In this document: positions 12,801 to 23,200 of the stretch, in pieces
Layout: each line of letters opens with the position of its first letter
Position numbering within the stretch: the stretch's first letter is position 1
Assembly (NCBI GenBank): GCA_011033025.1
Contig: WFMF01000002.1
Span: 1,302,001 to 1,366,000, forward strand
DNA length: 64,000 nt
Direction of reading: 5' to 3'
Origin: Beroe forskalii
Lineage: Eukaryota; Ctenophora; Nuda; Beroida; Beroidae
Position numbers and translations under genes: made by a program
Notes under the pieces: model-generated
The model's database searches: none
Told to the model about the DNA's origin: nothing
What the model saw: only the letters and a program-made list of their open reading frames with translations

Positions 12801-15270
12801 GCTGTTGCGTGAGTTATTATCTCATATTATTGCACGTTTTGATCATAATTCTTACTTCTATATAACTATGGTGCCACGATGTTTGACGGAATATCCGACT
12901 TTCTTTTTCGTTTTTTAAAGATTTACCCTCCTTTATATTTTTGCATATTTCACAGAAGAATGAATAAGCGAAACGAACAAGAAAGGAAAAATCACCTCAA
13001 AGTTGCAATTCCTCTCCTGATAATCACTGTAGGTTTATTTAAATGTTGGTTTTAAGATCATTTAATGTGTAAGTGGTATAAATCGATCGGTTACCATTTA
13101 ACCGATCGATTACTATTTAATGCTTCACTTATTTAAGATTCTGTGTAGTCGTTTAGAGAATGTAAATGGCTTAGTTCCACTTCGAACCGAACAGATGCCC
13201 CAAATTTTATCTACATACCAATTTCCATGACTTCTCCCAGGATCCAGGATACAGGATGAATACCATCTTTCTGCAGGAAGATGGTATTAATCTTGAACTT
13301 GAAATGTCAAAGTTTTACTTGTCATATTGACTTCCTGTAAAACACCCAGTTGGTATTCTTGCTGACTTCCAAATGTTTTAGTTTGCTACATTTTAATTCC
13401 TGTCACGATTTTTCAGGTGGTATTCCTGTTGACCTTCCTGCCTCCCACGGTGATCCTGGCCATCATAGCCTTCGCTCCCTCAGCCCTGCCCCTCTCCCAC
13501 CTCCAGTTCTACATGATCCATTGGGTGCTCCTATTCGGTTCCTGTGTCAACCCCATGCTCTGTGCTTTCCTCAGCAAGAAGTTCAGAGGTGGGTGTGGGG
13601 AAAGAAGGGTTCCACCCATATGCATGTGTGCAGTGTGCAGTGTGCACCTGCATCCATCAATGAAGGGATTGATAGATACGCGCACTTAGCGTTAACAGTG
13701 CATTCAATTTCCTTTTTCATAGAATTTTTGTCTGTTTTTCCCCATTTTTCGCTGATCGATCCATGTGCACACCTACGGGTAAATTTGGCTGCTCGGTAAT
13801 CCGGGGTATATCAAGACCATCCGAATCCCATTTGATAAACTAATAAAGAAAAGAAGATACAAAATCCGGATCACAGTTATGATTCACCGGGTATATTGTT
13901 GTTTTCTTTACCGATGTTATTTCAGGCGCGTGCAAGCAGTTGCTGGTGTGTCTGGGGCACTGTCTGTTTGATGCAGGCAGAGAAATGGTGTCATGTGACA
14001 CTGACTCTCTTACTCAGATGGGATACTACATACGATACTACCTTGATGACTGCGGCCGGAGACTCAGAAAGGTGGGTCAAAGAGTCGTGCGGTGGAGATT
14101 TCCAATTCGGTTGTGATTTATGTTTAGCTTTCTGATAGGCATTTATTGAAAATGAACTTTATTATTCAATAGTTTCAATTCCAGAACTTGCTTAACCTTT
14201 CAATTTTCAGAGCATGAAATCAGCCAGGAGATCAATAGGATCCCGACTGTGCCCTCGAATATTCAGATCAGACTCAGACAACTTTGTTATCAAGGTCACC
14301 ATAACGAACTACCAATCAGATAATTACTCAATGAAGAGTGTAAATGTAATTGTCATTCTGATAGTATTTCAAAAGAAAAAGTTTAACAAAATTCTGTTGT
14401 ACTTTGATTTGCGATTCAAATTCAAGGGTTTCAAAAAAAAGTTTTTCTCACTATATCTCCGTGCTCAGATAACGGTGAGGTGGTGTCACTTAACCCGCTC
14501 CTGGCTGCCCTCAACAACCCCGGCCCGGAGTTGACACCGGTGTCAACTGATTCTCCACCGTGTGGTAGTAGTGACACCCACAACAACATGGTCATTACAC
14601 AGGTCAGAGGCTGTTAGTTGCTGCATCTAATACTGTATCAGTGTGCTAATAGTTTTATCACTCATTGTCTGTCATGCAATGCCTGTTTAATCGGCACTCT
14701 ATTCTAGGCAGATAAATTAAAATGACAAAAAAAGAAAAAAAACTTACATGACCTCAGCTATATTACATTTGTATATCGAAGCTTATTATTTTGGTATCAA
14801 ATAATCACCAAATACCCGTTCTCAAAAAGCACCCTACCACAGAGGCCTACTACCACCATAACTAGCCACCAGACACAACAAAAGCCTGTCACTATAGAAC
14901 CGAGCTCTGCTGCTAGGCGTCCCCCCAACATAACCACCGTCCCTGCCATCGACCGGACACCACACCGCATTCGCACCAGACAGAGCAGTGCTGACCGATT
15001 CTTCCCAGGGATTGTAAATGAGGTGAGTCAATATTTAAATTCCTTTAATCTATTATCTTTTTTGCTGGGGCTAAGTTGAATCCAACTTAGTTTGATAATG
15101 GCATATGATCAGTTATTATATGGACGGTCCAAACTGCAGCACTTCTGTACTGTAGTTTGTAGATAAAAATATCGCAGCTTTCCTCACAAAATAAACACGA
15201 ATTAACGCAAAAATGCGATCAGAGATTCCTGAGCTTCTGTGTTACAGGTAATTGCGGAGGTAATGTTTAG
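9863..15270 (+). CDS. class A (rhodopsin-like) seven-helix GPCR, left copy
   Basis: Spliced gene. Exons: 9863-9967, 10180-10361, 10561-10646, 10820-10951, 11168-11278, 12757-12808, ~12956-13028, 13417-13588, 13926-14071, 14211-14319, 14469-14602, 14873-15022, and tentative last exon 15223-15270. All phases agree, giving about 499 residues. Family landmarks visible: GN at 48-49 (helix 1), AIAD with D77 (helix 2), C104 (helix 3) pairing with C182 in loop 2, ERF at 128-130 in place of DRY, W156 (helix 4), LPP at 255-257 (helix 6), and NPMLC at 292-296 in place of NPxxY. GWNRY (169-173) before C182 resembles opsins and melatonin-type receptors, but the retinal-lysine position (286) is leucine, so light sensing through a bound retinal is unlikely. 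The ligand is unknown. Oddities: the upstream start exon used by the right copy (ATG at 9683) is out of frame here because of an 8-bp deletion near 9855. The donor after 14319 reads AT instead of GT, so the tail may be truncated; read-through meets a stop at 14534. The last exon is the least certain part. Confidence 0.85.
10952..11150 (+). repeat. degenerate ~29-30 bp repeat derived from exon end
   Basis: The intron immediately after exon 10820-10951 repeats, in decayed form, the last ~25 bp of that exon plus its donor. Motifs such as CTGTTCTAGGTACTATTCTAG recur in shorter forms. The right-arm equivalent (22970-23110) is much better preserved. Confidence 0.75.
11415..11948 (+). repeat. intronic minisatellite, ~21 bp unit
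   Basis: Tandem copies of ACTGGTGTCAGCATACTTCA in the intron between 11278 and 12757. The long open frames through it are a by-product of periodicity. The array resumes at 12300-12690 after an inserted element. The right arm has the same unit in the same intron and in the same orientation relative to the gene. Confidence 0.95.
11949..12302. mobile_element. probable MITE inserted in the minisatellite
   Basis: About 350 bp interrupts the array. Its ends are imperfect inverted repeats: GGTTGTTAAATACGTATTTT on the left, and GATTTTTTCACGTATTTAAC on the right. Internal blocks of AAAATACG also pair. It is absent from the same place in the right arm, so it inserted after the duplication or was lost there. 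The family is not assigned. Confidence 0.6.
12303..12690 (+). repeat. intronic minisatellite, second block
   Basis: Continuation of the ~21-bp CTGGTGTCAGC array, more degenerate toward its 3' end, stopping about 65 bp before the next GPCR exon. Confidence 0.9.
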
Positions 15271-15289
15271 CAAGGAAACTACATTAACA

Positions 15290-15780
15290 ATTGAGAAAAA
15301 CAGGTAAATGAAAATTGAGGAAATCATGAACAGGTAAATTGAGGAAAACAAAAATTGAGGAAACAGGATGAGGAAATTGAGGAAAACAGGTAAAGTGAGG
15401 AAAAAGGGTAAGTTGAGGAAAACAGGTAAATTGAGGAAAACAGGTAAATTGAGTAAACAGGTAAATTGAGGAAAAAAGGTAAATTGAGGAAAACAGGTAA
15501 ATTGAGGCATGAGGAAAACAGGTAAATTGAGGAAAACAGGTAAATTGAGGAAAACAGGTAAATTGAGGAAAACAGGTAAATTGAGGAAAACAGTTAAATT
15601 GAGGAAAACAGGTAAATGGAGGAAAACTGAAAACAGGTAAATTGATTCCTATAAGCCCGCATAGGAAGCGCGACGATAACAGGGGTATACGTGTTTAAAT
15701 TAAATTGAGGAAAACAGGTAAATTGAGGAAAACAGGTATATTGAGGAAAACAGGTAAATTGAGGAAAACAGGTATTGCGA
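15290..15780 (+). repeat. minisatellite, 18 bp unit, with a splice-donor-like core
   Basis: About 25 copies of GGAAAACAGGTAAATTGA, interrupted by a non-repeat stretch at about 15645-15705. Each unit holds CAG/GTAAAT, close to an ideal 5' splice site on the + strand. It lies directly downstream of the left GPCR copy and is not present at the equivalent place in the right arm, so it belongs to the spacer. Confidence 0.9.
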
Positions 15781-17270
15781 TATAATCAGGTCTAATCAAA
15801 ATATCGTTGAAATATCAAAATATCATTTTAACCCTTATCAGGTCTGATCTTAATAAGATTTGTCAGTAAGAATAAGATTCTTATTCTTACTTACAAATGC
15901 GACATACCTAAATGATAAAAATCTGAAATCTTATACAGGAGCTGCGTCAAAAATTTATATTAATATTATGTCATCACTTTTCTGCCATTATATTATTCAA
16001 CCCCCTACCCCGTCTGTCAGTGTCAGCACTCAGCATACGTCATGTCGTCATCATTGGCTAACTCCTAAAATTCAAATAATGGGTACTCAAGAACAAAATT
16101 TTGTGAAATCTTAAGGATTTGAAAATGAAATTTTTTGTTGTCTGACCCCCTCGCGCGCGTCAGATTTTTGCTGACGTCAGCAAACCTAAAACACCTCCCT
16201 CCCCTAGGGTGATGACGTAATATGAGACAGCTCGACCTAAATCTTAGTCGATCTCATTCTCAATCAATTGTCGTACGATGTACGACCCGCTGACGCCAGC
16301 CGCGAAGCGACTGGTGTCAGCGCGGCGCTGATTCTCGAGAGGGTCTGTCAACGTCAGACAATCAATCAACAACAATTATAACATCAAACATGGATCTGAT
16401 CAATCTTACCCCCATACCAATAAATATAATTATAAGGGCATGAAGTCAGTTAAAATCATAATAATCAAAATTTATTATGACCTAATTATTATTATTCATT
16501 ATGATCAATGATGCACTAGAATTAGAACTTTGCACAATCATTTACTACGCGCGGTATCAATAAATGTGCCGGTTTACACATTCTGATTCAATTTCATATC
16601 ATATTTCCTTGTGTTTGAAAAGGCCCTCATTTTGACGCAAAAAGTCGGTGCAAGATTCAGTTCAACTTCAATGATCAGTCGCCCGATGCACCCTAGACGC
16701 ACCCTAGATACTGATACTGATAGGGTGCGTAGGTGGAGATTTGGTGCATAGAAGGTGCATTAAAAATTAGGGCGCAGATACTGATAGTGAATAAGGTGCG
16801 TTAAGGATGCATATTGGTTGCATTTAAGGTGCATTCAGGGTGCGCTTTGAGGGTACGCCAGGGTCATTTGGGATGCAGATAGGGTGATTTTTGGGTGCAT
16901 CTAGGGTGCATTTTGACGTTTGGGTCCGTTTTGGGTGCATCTAGGGTGCATTTAGGATCTAGGGTGCATTTAAGGTTCATTTAGAGTGCTCTTTGGGGGC
17001 CGTACGGGTCATTTGGGGCAGATAGGGTGCGTTTAGGGTGCACCTGCACCGGGCAACTGGTCATTGACTTAATAATTGGTGAGGGTCGTAGTAGAGCAAA
17101 TGTCAAATGAAATGTACAGTTCAAGCCGGCTTTTACAATATTCCTATTCCTAGTTCCTATTCCTAGTTGAAGTTCTATTCCTATTTCCCTTTCCTAGTTC
17201 CTATTCCTAGTTCCTAATCGTAGTCTGAGTGCTAGACGGGCGTTGCCTCTACGTCACACGTACATCGTCC
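15781..17270. other. centre of the palindrome: non-duplicated spacer
   Basis: No gene was recognised. Part of 16140-16370 is unusually GC-rich and has partly self-complementary blocks (GACCCCCTCGCGCGCGTCAG, TGACGTCAGC, and later GGTCTGTCAACGTCAGAC), suggesting an old inserted element. About 17150-17220 has repeats of CTATTCCTAGTTC. Confidence 0.5.
16680..17045 (+). repeat. degenerate AGGGTGCATTT repeat
   Basis: Irregular tandem copies of TTTAGGGTGCATTTAGGGTG-like sequence with variable spacing. They contain TTAGGG-like words but no regular telomeric hexamer run. Confidence 0.75.
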
Positions 17271-17274
17271 ACCG

Positions 17275-20200
17275 TTACACGTACACATGGCCACAATAGG
17301 CTCCACCTCCTCCGCGATTACCTGTAACACAGGATTTCAGGAATTTCTGATCGCATTTTTGCGTTAATTCATGTTAATGTTGTTTTTTAATCTACAAACT
17401 ACAGTACAGAAGTGTAGTAGTTTGGTCTTTCCATATAATAACTGATCATATATTAACTGATCATAATATGCCATTAACAAACTAAGTTTGATTCAATTAG
17501 CCCCAAGAGAAAAGATAATAGATTAAAGGAATTTAGATATTGACTAACCTCATTTACGATCCCTGGGAAGAATCGGTCAGCACTGCTCTGTCTGGTGCGA
17601 ATGCGGTGTGGTGTCCGGTCGATGGCAGGGATGGTGGTAATGTTTGGGGACGCCCAGCAGCAGTGCTCGGCTCCTATAGTCACAGGCTTCTGTTTTGTCT
17701 GGTGCACAGTTGGTAGTGCCTCTGTGGGAGTAGGTCTTTTTGAGAACGTTGAAAGATTAGTGATTACCAAAAATAAGCTTCGATATACAAATGTAATATA
17801 GCTGAGGTCATGTGTTTTTTTTTCTTTTGTCATTTTAATTTTCTGCCTAGAATAGAGTGGTCGACAGGCAATTTTATGACAGACAATGAGTGATAAAGTT
17901 TTAGCACACTGGATGTATTAGATGCAGCAACTAACAGCCTCTAACCTGTGTAATGACCATGTTGTTGTGGGTGTCACTACTGCCACACGGTGGAGAATCA
18001 GTTGACACCGGTGTCAACTCCGGGCCGGGGTTGTTGAGGGCAGCCAGGAGGGGGTTCAGTGACACCACCTCACCGTTATCTGATTGGTAGTTAATGAGCA
18101 GGGGTTAGATATAGCGGATGTCTTGACAATGACAATGGGCTAATTTTTGGAACTCTTGAAATTGAATCGCAAATCAAAGTAAAACAGTAGTTTGTAGAAC
18201 ATTTTTTTGAAATACTATCAGAACGACAATTACACTCTTCAATGAGTAATTACCTGATTGGTAGTTAGTTATCGTGACCTTGATAACAAAGTTGTCTGAG
18301 TCTGATCTGAATATTCGAGGGCACAGCCGTGATCCTATTGATCTCCTGGCCGATTTCATACTCTGAGAATTGAAAGGTTATGCAAGCCCTGGAATTAACA
18401 CTTAGAGTCCATTTTCAATAAATGCCTATCAGAAAGCTAAACATAAATCACAACCAAATTGGACCGAATTTGAAATCTCACCGCATGACTCGTTGACTCA
18501 CCTTTCTGAGTCTACGACCGCAGTCATCGAGGTAGTATCGTATGTAGTATCCCATCTGAGTAAGAGAGTCAGTGTCACAGGACACCATTTCTCTGCCTGC
18601 ATCAAACAAACAGTGCCCCAGACACACCAACAACTGCTTGCACGCGCCTGGAATTACATCGTTCATCGATCGATGCAAGTGCACACATATTGAAACACAA
18701 GAAAACGCACCAATCACCATGTAGAGGGGCTTGCCACCCTCTGGCAACATTAAATTATAACGGCTCTGTTACATGGTCACTGCAACAGATAATTAATGAA
18801 TTAATGATTACAGATGAACCTAGATTATACATACACGTAATTCATGACAACCCTGTATAAAACATTACAACAAAACATAATGATAATGTAATCTGGAAAC
18901 TGAAAAGTGCAAAATCACAGCCGTAACATAAACATACAATGCAGACTAATGTATCAGATCAGACAATGACAAACGATCCGAAGTTCCGGCGAACAACGAA
19001 ATAGGAACTAGAATTACTAGCCACCACCCAGTTGATCACATAAACTCATTAACATTGTAGTTGTGCCAGTGTCTGAGCAAACACGCAGGTTTGCATTGTA
19101 TGAAACTCTTGAGTGTATTATATTTTAGTGTAATTTTGGCAGCTTGTAATATTCTGTTATTAACGTTTTGTATTATTCAGAGGACATGTAACAGAGTCAA
19201 TATACCTAATGTTGTACAGAGGGTGACAAGCCCCTCAGATGTTCTCACCTAGCGTTTCACTTCTTTAATATGGGTTACCCATATGTGTGCAATGCATGCA
19301 CAATTAATTACTCTCCATAGAATAAGTGTTGACCTTGAATTTTACGCAATTTTTATCGATAGATCCAGGGTGAAACCCTGCGTTTCCCCACACTCACCTC
19401 GGAACTTCTTGCTGAGGAAAGCACAGAGCATGGGGTTGACGCAGGACCCGAATAGGAGGACCCAGTGGATCATGTAGAACTGGAGGTGGGAGAGTGGCAG
19501 GGCTGAGGGAGCGAAGGCTATGATGGCCAGGATAACCGTGGGAGGCAGGAAGGTTAGTAGAAATACCACCTGCAGATATTGCTATATTGTGTGACGGGGA
19601 TTAAAATATTGTAAACTAAACCCTTGGAAGTCAGCAAGAATACCACCTGGATGTGTGACGGAAATTATTATACACTTAAACATTCGGAAGTCAGCAAGAA
19701 TACCACCTAGATGTTTAACAGGAAGTCAATATGACAAGTAAAACTTTGACATTTTAAGTTCGGGATGAATAGCATCTTCCCGGAGGAAGATGCTATTCAT
19801 CCCGAATCCTGGGAGAGGTCATGGAAACTTGGTATGTAGAGAAAATTTGGAGGCATCTGTTCAGTTCGAAGTGCAACTGAGTCATTTACGTTCTCTAAAC
19901 GACGACACAGAGTCTTATTAACTAAGTGAAGTATTTAATAGTAATCGATCGGTTAAATAGTAACCGATCGATTTATACCACTTACACATTAAATGATCTT
20001 AAAACCAACATTTAAATAAACCTACAGTGATTATCAGGAGAGGAATTGCTACTTTGAGGTGATTTTTCCTCTCTTGTTCGTTTCGCTTATTCATTCTTCT
20101 GCAAAATATGTAAAAATATAAAGGCGGGTAAATCTTCAAAAATGAAGAAAAAGAAAAAAAAGATATTCCGTGCCAATGGGAACAACAGTGCCTCATTGTA

Positions 20201-23200
20201 CTACAGTAACACAGACTATGATAAAAACTTTCAATAATATGAGATAATAACTCACGCAACAGCGATGAAAACGTAGGAATAGCTGAATACGATGATCACC
20301 AAGGGAGCTGAAAAACATTATCTGAATAGAATGTAATAGAAGGCTGCATAAACTGACACCAGTATGAAGTATGCTGACACCGGTGTGGAGTATTGCTGAA
20401 ACCAGTGTGAAGTATTGTTGACACCAGTATGAAGTATTGTTGACACCAGTATGAAGTATGCTGACACCAGTATCAAGTTTGCTGACACCAGTATGCAGTA
20501 TTGCTGACACCAAATACCTTTGAAATTTTGTTAATTTATTCTACTGAGGATATTATTTGTATTTGGTAACTTATTAAAAACTCTTTATATGTTAGTTAGT
20601 GTTATTTATTGTATTTATAACTCGGGTTCCTTTATCAACTTATGACTTTGAAAATTGGATGCGATTAATGTATTTTGTCCAAACAGAGGTGTTAGTGCCT
20701 CTTAGGACTATATTTGTTTGATTCCTGTTTAATTCCTGTTAATTCCTGTTTAATTCCAGTGTGCAGTATGCTGGCACCAGTAGCAGTGTGTAGTATGCTG
20801 ACACCAGTGTGCAGTACAGCTGACACCAGTGTGGAGTATTGCTGACACCAGTATGCAGTATAGCTGACACCAGTGTGAAGTATTGCTGGGACCAGTATGA
20901 AGTATTGCTGACACCAGTATGAAGTATGCTGACACCGGTGTGAGGTATTGCTGACACCAGTGTGAAGTATTGCTGACACCAGTATGAAGTATTGTTGACA
21001 CCAGTATGAAGTATGCTGACACCAGTATCAAATTTGCTGACACCAGTATGCAGTATTGCTGACACCAGTGTTGAGTTTTGCTGACACCAGTGTGCAGTAC
21101 AGCTGACACCAGTGTGGAGTATTGCTGACACCAGTATGCAGTATTGCTGACACAAGTATGAAGTATAGCACTGACACCGGTGTGAAGTATGCTAGCACCA
21201 GTATGCAGCATAGCTGACACCAGTGTGAAGTATGCTGACACCAGTATGAAGTATGCTGACACCAGTTTCAACTTATAATTATTGATAATGTCCGAGCTGC
21301 GAGCTGCGCGAGTCCATTTGCGTAAAACTGAGACGGTGTTATTCTGAAATAACTTACCCGTGAGGACAATGAAAAGGAAAAGCACGAAGTAGTACTCGTG
21401 TACTCCGGTCTGACTGCCGTCAAACGCACAGGTGGATGTGATCGGACTGTAGACGTACCTATTCCAACCTGGGAGAAGCGTTAATTTAAGTGAATACTCT
21501 ACAATTCTAGGAGTTGAAACAGCTAGAATAGTCTCTCGAACAGGAAGAACAGCTAGAATAGTACCTAGTGTTGAATGTGTTGTACATTACGTTGCGTTTT
21601 ATCAGCTCTTGCTAATTGCGATAAGAAAACTGCAGCAGCTACGGTATATTGCTACTTGTGCTTGTATACCCAACAATAATACAAGTACAAAATGACGTAC
21701 GTGGACGTTATGAATCAGTATATCGGCTTCATGGGCGATTGTGGTCGACGTGGCAGGAAAGATGGAGTGAAGTTGATTGGCAATGCGACACAAGCTTTCC
21801 TTCAAGAAGTCAGTAAAAGAGTGAAGACTCCTGGAAATGACTTCAGTGCTGAACTGACGATAGATGTGCTTTTAAGAAAGCCCCGAAAGATGAAATATGT
21901 TCCTGGGTAAGGGTATTGGTAGCAGCTCTCAGTTGTCACGCAGTACCTCTCCTACAGGATTTCATTGAAGACCCAGATGCAGCGCGAATTCAGAAACTGA
22001 GAGAAGAGAAAATTGGTGATCAAGCCAAGATAATCGAGTTACAAAAACAGATCATTGACGAGAGAGAAGTTCAGGTTAAAAAGATCCAAGAAACTGTGCA
22101 CGAAGAAGTTAAGTCAGTTCAAAAAGAAATGAAGTCATATTCTTCAGTCTTACAGAAGGAGATCAAGACGCAGTCCACTCAGTTTCAGGAAAATGTAGCA
22201 AGTGTGGTGACCGCCAAGAAACTTGGCGAAGCAGTCAAGCAGGTCACAGAGAAAGAGGAAAGGGCTAAGAACGTGGTGCTGTTTGGGGTGACGGAGGAAA
22301 AGAATGAGGTGTTGGAGTCGAAAGTAAAGAAGATCTTGCAATCAGCCGGTCAGAAGCCGCGCACCGTTCATTGTAGTCGCCTGGGGGCAGTGAAAGTTGG
22401 AGCATCTCGTCCTGTCAAGGTATCATTTGCCAACCCAACTGTAGCGAGAAGTGCTGAGGAATGGCAAGCAGCTGAAAACGTGGAGGACTGTCGACAGATT
22501 TTCATTTGTCCTGACAGAACTGTGGAAGAGAGGAAGACTCAGAAGGAACTAGTTGCTCAGATGAAGCAATTACGAACTGAAAATCCTGGTGCACGCTACA
22601 GCATCAGGAATGGTCATGGTGCGGAGTGAAACTCCAGATACTTAGTCTTTCTGGGGACAATTTATTCATATTGTAATTTATTGTGGTGGTGCATTATTGT
22701 GCAGGATTCGTGTTGCTATCTTTTGAGTGACGTTCTTGATTATATATTCATTTCATACTCATCGCCATCCATATAATTAGTTATTACACAATATTATTTG
22801 ATTGAGTTTTTGTCGACGGGACTAGTGTTATTACGTCCAATGGATGTGTTCTAGGTCCTTATTTGATACCAGATCTTACGTCAATTGAGACTTTGTTAAT
22901 AGAGTGTTTTAAATGAAATGACATTGTAATCTGTTATCAAATTAAACTTTTGAAATAAAAAAAGAACAGGTAGAACAGCTAGAATAGTACCTAGAACAGG
23001 TATAACAGCTAGAATAGTACCTAGAACAGGTAGGACTGCTAGAATAGTAGCTAGAACAGATAGAACAGTTAGAATAGTACCTAGAACAGGGAGGACTGCT
23101 AGAATAGTACTGCAGATCCAGATGATCCCACAGATCACTATGGAGATGGAGGATGATATCTTTTGTCTGTTCCTCCCTCGAGAGACCACAACGTAGAACC

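Larger units (their letters stand above)
8919..15262. repeat. left arm of large inverted duplication
   Basis: From ATCATGTAGGATTTGAAATT inward, this arm is the reverse complement of 25788 down to about 17305. It carries the same minisatellite, the same GPCR exons in the same order and the same intronic repeats. The arms differ by numerous substitutions and by private insertions: about 11951-12300 here, and 21570-22963 in the other arm. The inner limit is near 15262, where both arms read GGTAAT(T/C)GCGGAGG and then diverge. Confidence 0.95.

Noticed and set aside
14830-14872. An earlier start for the 50-codon tail exon at CAAAAAG
   Set aside because: That acceptor gives the wrong phase; CACCAG at 14872 (and 17699 in the right copy) gives phase 0 in both copies.
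15223-15247. A 25-bp internal micro-exon with donor ACAG/GTAATT
   Set aside because: It would end out of phase with no downstream exon in either arm. Reading on to a stop (15270 and 17275) is simpler, though the two ends differ in length.
9863-15270. Calling the receptor an opsin
   Set aside because: The Schiff-base lysine is replaced by leucine, and ERF/NPMLC differ from the opsin consensus; only the loop-2 motif supports it.
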